From assembly GCA_001466705.2 (NCBI GenBank), contig LATX02000022.1, forward strand, positions 1 through 64,000: a DNA stretch of 64,000 bases. Direction: 5' to 3'. Both the position numbers and the translations under genes were made by a program. Numbering within the stretch: position 1 is the stretch's first letter; each line of letters opens with the position of its first letter. The notes beneath the pieces were generated by a model. It worked only from the letters and a program-made list of their open reading frames with translations, was not told the DNA's origin and searched no databases. Below are positions 57,602 through 64,000 of the stretch, piece by piece. The stretch comes from Moniliophthora roreri (taxonomy: Eukaryota > Basidiomycota > Agaricomycetes > Agaricales > Marasmiaceae).

Positions 57602-59582
57602 ATGTTTCAAGGCAACTCAGGGTTTACTATTATAGGTGGACAGTTCAATAATGTGTATGGTGATCTCTTATTCACTACTGGTGAGTTGAGTGCCTATCAT
57701 GTTAGCCTTGAGGTCTCATGCTTTAACATTTGAACACCAGAACCTGTTACTCCTGCACTCACTATTAGAGATGCAGCAGGTCGAGAGTTCCCAATTCCTG
57801 CTGGAGGACAAGTAGATTTAAAGGTATGCAGGTATTTGAATAGTATGTTACATCCATGGAACTGTTATAATACCTCTAGTCTGTTGGAAAATACCTGGAG
57901 TGGTTCTTCTACAGCCGAAGGGAACCAATCAGTGATGTATTACTCAAATTTGTAGAAGAAAGTCAGTATAGCCTGGCAATTGATGAAGGCAGACAGGTTA
58001 TCCGGCTTGGGAGTGGGGAGGAACAATGGGCAAGAGTGATGCCTGGGACAAAGATTGTGATGAGTGTCATTCTATGGCAGAAAAAGAAGAGGTTCTCTAG
58101 TGGATATGAATGTCCAATTTGCAAGACTTGGAATAGTGGTCAGGAGCCAGGGTTGAATATAGCAGGAGATTGGTAAGTTCTAGTAACTGTGATTGGAAGT
58201 TTTTTCCTTGCTAAAATTGTAACAGTTGTAACCCAAAATGTGATGGGAGATTTCAAGCATTTGAAGAGGACCAAGACTATGATCAAGCCAGCAGTAATGA
58301 AAAGCAAAACAAGGATAGGAATATAAAGATACTGCAAAATCTTCATATAATGCAGGTAATACAGAGCTATATATTCTTGAAACAAGCCTTGACAAATTTT
58401 TCAACAACAACCAGACAGTTGAGTGTCTATATTGATGGCAGATACATTACTGCTTACTTGTCTGGACTTGATTATGAATGTCAGGATGTGAGTATTTCCA
58501 CAAAGTATGACAATAGAGCTGCACTGACTGTTGTGGACTTGATTCTGACTCTCAGGTTGTGAGTGTTCCTGCAATCTGTGACAATAGGGCCCCACTGACT
58601 GTCCTGGACTTGATTCTGACTCTCAGCAAGTGAGTGTTCCTGCAATCTGTGACAATAGGGCCCCACTGACTGTCCTGGACTTGATTCTGACTCTCAGGAC
58701 GTGAGTGCTCCTGCAATCTGTGACAATAGGGCCTCACTGACTGTCCTGGACTTGATTCTGACTCTCAGCGAGTGAGTGTTCCTGCAATCTGTGACAATAG
58801 GGCCCCACTGACTGTCCTGGACTTGATTCTGACTCTCAGGTTGTGAGTGTTCCTGCAATCTGTGACAATAGGGCCCCACTGACTGTCCTGGACTTGATTC
58901 TGACTCTCAGGTTGTGAGTGTTCCTGCAATCTGTGACAATAGGGCCCCACTGACTGTTCTGGACTTGATTCTGACTCTCAGCGAGTGAGTGTTCCTGCAA
59001 TCTGTGACAATAGGGCCCCACTGACTGTTCTGGACTTGATTCTGACTCTCAGTTTGTGAGTGTTCCTGCAATCTGTGACAATAGGGCCCCACTGACTGTC
59101 CTGGACTTGATTCTGACTCTCAGCAAGTGAGTGTTCCTGCAATCTGTGACAATAAGGCTCAACTGACTGTCCTGGACTTGATTCTGACTCTCAGCAAGTG
59201 AGTGTTGCTGCAATCTGTGACAATAGGGCCCCACTGATTGTCCTGAACATGATTCTGACTCTCAGCAAGTGAGTGTTTCTGCAATCTGTGATAATAGAGC
59301 CCCACTGACTGTTCTGGACTTGATTCTGACTTCCAGCAAGTGAGTGTTCCTGCAATCTGTGATAATACAGCCTTTCTGACATAAATATTATGTCTAGGAC
59401 TCTTCCTCTGAAGAGTATGTGTTCTGATCAAGTGATGTAATGCAGTACCACTGACATAAATCTTACCTCTATAGTTCCAATGAAGTGAGTGCTTCTATTC
59501 AGAGCTCTGAGAACCTCTGCTAACTACTGTGTCCTTGTTACCTCTGGTGCAGCATGAATCTATACTTGGACACCATTCCTAA
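57602..59582 (+). CDS. GNSGF/ubiquitin-like domain protein with zinc-ribbon end
   Basis: A family common in Agaricomycetes, of unknown role. Starts MFQGNSGFTIIGGQFNNVYG, the glycine-rich signature also seen at the front of mushroom NACHT proteins. Then a ubiquitin-like fold: ALTIRDAAGREFPIPAGG, EWFFYSRREPISDVLLKF, SLAIDEGRQVIRLGSGEEQW, GTKIVMSVILWQKKK. A CxxC pair ECPICKTWN and CNPKCDGRFQAFEED follow. Exons: 57602-57680, 57741-57823, 57880-58172, 58226-58355 (ending NLHIMQ, phase 0). After that come about 15 intron-like units separated by 3 nt (58356-59397). A last exon from 59398 reads DSSSEEYVF-stop (59427) or, with two more GT-AG introns, DSSSE, DSNE and HESILGHHS-stop (59582). The core family call is firm; the tail depends on splicing. 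Confidence 0.7.
58356..59397 (+). repeat. Tandem array of intron-like units with 3-nt spacers
   Basis: Units start at 58356 (59 nt), 58418 (67), then every 71 bp at 58488, 58559, 58630, 58701, 58772, 58843, 58914, 58985, 59056, 59127, 59198 and 59269 (68 nt each), and 59340 (58 nt). Each 68-mer runs from GTGAGTG to TTGATTCTGACTCTCAG: a consensus donor, a CTGAC branch-site match and a CAG acceptor. The units at 58559-59336 are near-identical; edge units (58356, 58418, 58488, 59340) are diverged. Spacers in order: ACA, GAT, GTT, CAA, GAC, CGA, GTT, GTT, CGA, TTT, CAA, CAA, CAA, CAA. All are codon-sized and in phase with the exons on both sides. The overlapping 61-codon minus-strand ORFs are by-products of the 71-bp period. 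Confidence 0.85.
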
Positions 59583-59765
59583 TGCCTGTCAGAGGTCAAT
59601 ATAGTGTTATACTGGCTATAGTTTGAAAGGTATATCTGAATATAGGTTCTATGAATAGGTTGTGATCTGTCTAATGTACAACCTTCACCAGCTTTTATTG
59701 TGTGGAGTCTTCCTGATAGAAACCACTGCCTTCTAGTCTTTTACCAGCACTCCAGGCTCTTTCTA

Positions 59766-60640
59766 TTATATTATTTTTTGTTCTCCTTCAGTGGCACCAT
59801 TTTTTCTGATTGTCAAGTGGCAGGTTCTGGCTTTGAGTATCCCTATATTATCTTCTATAGCTTTTACCTTTGTATTGAGTAGAACATAAACTCTATCAAA
59901 TTTCTCCCATCTATTTTCTGTTATGTTTTTCTCTGCATGTTGAGCAGGCATCATATTATTCACTTTTATGTCATTACTGTCTGCATCATACATACTACCA
60001 TCTTCTTCATACAACAACCAGTTGTCTTTCTCATATAAGCTTTGTTCTTCTGTTACATAGTTTGTAGCTTAATCAGTCAAAGTCATCAAGTGTGACACTC
60101 CTGTTGGAATATTAGACTGTCAGCTAATAGCTTTAATTAAGGTTTCTCCTGGAACCCATTTAATCTGGTAACCATCTGAGAATATAGTTCTTCTGTCTTG
60201 ACTTCATGTAACTATTCCTTTCTTGACCTAATCTGGTGGCCTACTCCTCCACATGCATAACAGGTTGGTGATGGTCTAGTAGAAAGGTATGGTTCTTGTA
60301 CATATAGGGGTATTTCTCACTGCTGTTGAGAATGACTTGGCAATTGTAGTGGTTGTCAGTCTCTATTCTGTTTTCATAATTGTACAGATGCAAGAGAAGT
60401 TTGCATAGAGGGTGTAGAAAAGATTGGATCCAATTTGACTGCCTTATAGTAGATATATCTATGGCCACTTTTATTAATCTTCATTTTAGACAGTTTTTCT
60501 GCAAGGTCATCCACTTCACTCCTTTCCTTCTGTATAGGAACCTTTAAAGGTGCATCTACTACTACTTGCATTCTTACTTTAACCTTTGTTTCTTTATCTT
60601 CCCTTTTTGCTGGCCTTTTCTTTGTCTTCTTGATCTTCTA
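59766..60640 (-). mobile_element. Relic of a retrotransposon gag gene
   Basis: Minus-strand frames with stops: VRMQVVVDAPLKVPIQKERS, EVDDLAEKLSKMKINKSGHR, SSEKYPYMYKNHTFLLDHHQ, then in a shifted frame CYACGGVGHQI (a CCHC zinc knuckle with its last Cys lost), VTRLNGFQEKP, and WLLYEEDGSMYDADSNDIKV to FDRVYVLLNTKVKAIEDN. The order (coiled region, Tyr-rich motif, zinc knuckle, acidic end) fits Agaricomycete Ty3-type gag. Protease, reverse transcriptase and LTRs were not found. Almost every Arg codon of the CGN type is gone, as expected from CG loss. Confidence 0.55.
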
Positions 60641-60904
60641 ATGCTTCAGCTTTTTCTAATACTATCTATCAGATTTATCCTCTGATGAAGAATTACTTTC
60701 TAGAGGGTTGTATCCAGTACAGGGAGTATAGTCCTTGATTGTTTGAGCTACTACTTCAGTGTAGTTTTACCAACATCTTGGCACATTAGTTGTTGTATTT
60801 TGGCTTAATTGAGATAGTAGAAAACTAGAAAAAATCCTAAAAATATATATTTTATCAAACAAATATATGATTGAAATTTTGCTAGACTACTTCTAGGTGT
60901 GCTT

Positions 60905-61025
60905 GTGGTATAAGTCATATTACATGGCAAGTGGTGTACTACTTCTCCATAGGCCTTCAAGCCATTATTATTGGATTGTACCTTTTACTCTCAGATTATT
61001 CTGTAAAAAATCTCAACCTCACTAT
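60905..61025 (+). pseudogene. Fragment of the MFS transporter gene
   Basis: About 120 bp matching the coding strand of the MFS genes at 12690-12545 and 16005-15885. Shared runs include ACATGGC, CTCCATAGGCCTTCAAGCC and TACCTTTTACTC, followed by a match to the Leu-Pro-Asp-Tyr codons. Differences are mostly C to T or G to A at former CG sites (for example ATCGGATCG becoming ATTGGATTG). The flanks do not match, so only an internal exon piece was copied here. Confidence 0.7.
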
Positions 61026-63584
61026 TACACAAAATGTCAAAAGGCACTGACAGATTACTGGCAGCTAAAACACCTGACACTTGCCAGCACCTGGTAATAA
61101 GTCTATACATCTATAGCAGAACCCTTGTCAAACTCAACTTAATCAGTAGTAGAGGTTATAACAACTATGAGATTTTGTTCAACCAGTTTTATGTAGAATA
61201 TAACCCTCTTATAACTAATTATAGGTAGTCAATGAGTGGTTATAGGGGGATATTTTATGTTTTTGGTGTCAGAACTGTCCTTAAAGGTCTGGATGTGTTT
61301 CAGTAGGTTAACATGAGGTATGTGGAGTCATGTGCAGGAAGTTGAGGAGGAAACTGTTGTCATTGTGACTCTAAGGAATGATGTTTATTCATTGGGTAAT
61401 ATGTTATCACATGAGTGAAGACCCCCACAGTTGTTTGTTTATTTTGCTCAACAATTTTTGAACCCTGCTGTTTCCTTCATACTAATACTATTGCTATCCT
61501 TTCTCTATCTCTGTTATCTTTGTCATTCTGTCATTGTCCCCTCATCAACATTGTCTTCCCATCAACAGTGACTTAGAGTTGTTGTCATCATTGTCATTGT
61601 TTCCCCATCTCTCTCATTACCATTGTCTCTTCCCTAACACTATGTATGAGGTGTGTTACAAACTTTTCCTCTAGATGCTCACACTATGCTTCTCATTGAC
61701 ATCTGGACATCTCCACTTCCCCAGTTCCCACTTCAAGTAATCTTTGTACTATAGCTTCTATTGATTTCCACCTTGTTCTATGGCTTACTCATTCCTTTTT
61801 TCCACTTTGTTCTACAATATTCCATACTTACAAATTCTCTTTTCTATCAAGTTCTATCTCTTTCTTCTTGTACAAATAGCTAGATACAGCAGATGTATTT
61901 AAATAAGATAAACTGGGTCTTAGCTCTTCAACTTGACCTGGTTAATCATAAACCTTGTATAAGCAATGATCTCAACCTCTGAATGAACTTGAACTTGAAC
62001 CTTGAAACTAGACACTACTATGTCATAAGTAGTGTTTAGTTGTTGTCATTGCTGTGCAAGTAATGTAACAAGGTGTTCTTTTCATGCTATTAATACCAAG
62101 GAAATACACTCAGAATACTGCTATATATTTACTTCCAGACAACATTCAGAAAATTCTATTGGTTTTAAGTTATTATCACACATTGAAAACAGCAGGCATA
62201 CTCTGGATTTTAATTTCCAGAAGAGTCTATGTTTTTTGATAATTTTATAATAATGAAATTATAAAATCATCCATTAGCTTTCTAATTACTAATATACTAG
62301 ATTTTTTGCCTTATAAAATAGTGAGAAAACATTCAGAAAATAAATATAAGATTTTGAATTTTATATCAAACAAAACATGTTAAATACAAAAGGAAAACAA
62401 TATGAAAACTATCTAAAAACTGCTTTAAAATATAGTGTTTCCACATGATTTTCCTACTATTTTCCTAGTGTTTTCCTAGTGTTTTCTCTGACATTCCCAC
62501 AGTAGAAAATTTGGAATTTTTATCTTATCTTATCAGCATTTTCTGAGCATTTTCAAACAGAGAAAATTTAGTGTATTCTCAGCATGGAAATTATTCTAAT
62601 ATATTTTATTATCTATTAATTCTCAGAATTTGAAAATTCTATATCTTGTGCTCTTGAAAATTTAGCATTCTCCAGATATATTCTTGTTGAGGGGACACAA
62701 TGAAAATTTAGAATTTATATATGGTTTTTTAAGAATTTTCTTTGCAGGAAGATTAAGTGTTTTCTCAATTAGAAAACTATGTTAAAAGAACACCTTGTAT
62801 GTAGTGCTTACTATTATTATTATACTTTCCTCAGTGTTGTCTATCTATCCTTCTCACTATCAGCTTCTTAGTACTGTCATTATCTCCTTACTGATATTGC
62901 TGTACCTGTAGTGGTCCCTTTTCTGTTGTTTTCATTGCCTAGCCAGAACTGGCTGCTTTTCTAGTCTGTACACACATTGTGTCAAAATGTGACAAACAGT
63001 CTCTATCTCTAGAAATCTTCATTTAGTTACACTTCTACTGTAATAACATGAGTAACACATCAAGTATATTATCTTGTTAATCTAATTCTGAGTTCTGATA
63101 TTTTAGTAGTAAAAACCTTTCTGGATCTGTAGTTGCAGAGTCTGGGTATTGTTGGTATATTGTTGCCAGCTGTTGTCACATGAGCCATTATTGACTATCT
63201 ACATCTAGTCACCTTAGAACTAATCAATCTCTTGAACACAAGTTCTTGAAGATTCCTAGGTATCCTGTACTAAGTAAGTGACATGTCTCAGCTATAAGTG
63301 AGACTTATTTACAAGCTATATATATATATATGCCTAACTTTGGTCTAGACATGAAACCATGCACTTTTCACATTAAAAACTAGAGAAAAGAGCCTAGAGT
63401 ACATGTGATTTTCACATGCTTCAAGAAGAGAGAATCAATCTAGCTAAGAGTTTAGTTGATATTCTAAGTGTGGCAACTCTAATCACATTGAAGAGGCAGA
63501 AACTCTGTCTTCTATGAAGAACTGCTAAACACTACTCTTACTCTAAAATGTACTACAATGGGGCTCAGCAACTAAGAACTGCCA

Positions 63585-63588
<4 letters not shown>

Positions 63589-63612
<24 letters not shown>
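63589..63612 (+). repeat. CA dinucleotide microsatellite
   Basis: Twelve CA units in a row within the CG-free zone. Simple slippage repeat. Confidence 0.9.
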
Positions 63613-63615
<3 letters not shown>

Positions 63616-64000
63616 TAAAGGCTTCTAAGAGTGATAAAGCACTGAATCAGTACACTGAGAGACTGAGTCTGATCCACTTTGGATCTGATACATAGATAAG
63701 TCAGAAAGTACAGCTTAGACACCTCTATATAACATATCATATTGCTCTTCATACTTTCTAATGCACTATAGCTTCTCTAAGGCAATGACTAGCAGACTGG
63801 GCTCTCTAGTCCTTATTACCTATTATCTTGTGTTGTATTAAAGTGTTCTGATTCAAAAGTAATCTATGTTGAATAAAATTGGGCCTTTTCTATGTTTACC
63901 ATATTACCATATACTATAGCTTTGATAGTAATAGCAAATGTTAAGTCTATTGATGCATTGTTATTCAATGTGATCATAACACAACCAGTCTAGTACACTT

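Larger units (their letters stand above)
59000..64000. other. AT-rich zone devoid of CG dinucleotides
   Basis: Reading by eye I find no CG from about 58,985 to the window end, while GC, TG and CA are common. The zone contains the gag relic, the MFS fragment and long stretches (61.3-64.0 kb) with no gene, many short pyrimidine tracts and repeated TTTTCC/CATTGTC words (61,480-61,640; 62,450-62,600). This is what strong methylation-driven C-to-T decay of repeats leaves behind. No other feature could be named here. Confidence 0.75.

Noticed and set aside
58488..59397. CRISPR-like array
   Set aside because: Repeats are 68 bp with 3-bp spacers in a fungal gene, have splice signals at the ends and no spacer-length diversity; nothing CRISPR-related is expected in a eukaryotic nucleus.
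58401..59431. Series of overlapping 61-90 codon minus-strand ORFs in the array
   Set aside because: They repeat every 71 bp and are simply the reverse reading of the intron-like units; no start context or independent support.
61301..62250. ORF 62032-62250 and pyrimidine-rich text as a gene
   Set aside because: The zone is AT-rich and CG-free with no splice pattern; ORFs of this size are expected by chance.

Overview
The window is nuclear DNA of a mushroom-forming basidiomycete (Agaricomycetes). Its genes are dense in short (about 50-60 nt) introns. Several families are typical of that class: F-box proteins with a C-terminal Cys motif, a DUF6533 membrane protein, a GNSGF/ubiquitin-like protein, a hydrophobin-like gene, a GH131 enzyme and a Crypton-like tyrosine recombinase. 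The genus cannot be fixed from the sequence. Conserved eukaryotic genes are the 20S proteasome beta6 subunit (PRE7), the ER chaperone ROT1 and an RNF14/ITT1-type RBR ubiquitin ligase.

Layout. 1-3.4 kb: a dead Crypton-like recombinase and a 766-bp MITE with a 17-bp TIR and an 8-bp TSD. 3.44-9.2 kb: left arm of a large inverted repeat whose right arm lies at 53.13-57.05 kb. The left arm holds two tandem duplications, each joined by a single N, which look like unclosed contig overlaps. 9.5-14.6 kb: older, diverged copies of the same repeat. 11.6-16.8 kb: two tandem 498-aa MFS transporters with identical exon lengths. 18.8-23.9 kb: two F-box genes (the second damaged). 25.1-29.3 kb: RBR ligase and PRE7. 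33-37.9 kb: a broken hydrophobin-like gene and two divergent hypothetical genes. 38.6-39.9 kb: a third, truncated F-box gene. 41.9 kb: ROT1. 46-48.3 kb: a hypothetical gene and a DUF6533 gene with a nonsense codon. 50.1-53.1 kb: GH131, then a decayed TDT/SLAC1-type anion transporter whose 5' end stops at the repeat-arm boundary. 57.6-64 kb: an AT-rich zone with a ubiquitin-like gene, a retroelement gag relic and a transporter fragment. By eye it contains no CG dinucleotide beyond about 59.0 kb.

Most striking feature: the 3' part of the ubiquitin-like gene (58.36-59.40 kb) is a head-to-tail array of about 15 intron-like units. Eleven are near-identical 68-mers running from GTGAGTG to CTGACTCTCAG, and each unit is separated from the next by exactly 3 nt. 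Phase is kept throughout, so full splicing would give a run of single-codon microexons and skipping would give tails of variable length. A second theme is an apparent excess of GC-AG introns (six candidates in five genes, several supported by paralogue alignment). The genes do not form one pathway: housekeeping loci are embedded in a duplicated, transposon-littered region where accessory genes are decaying.
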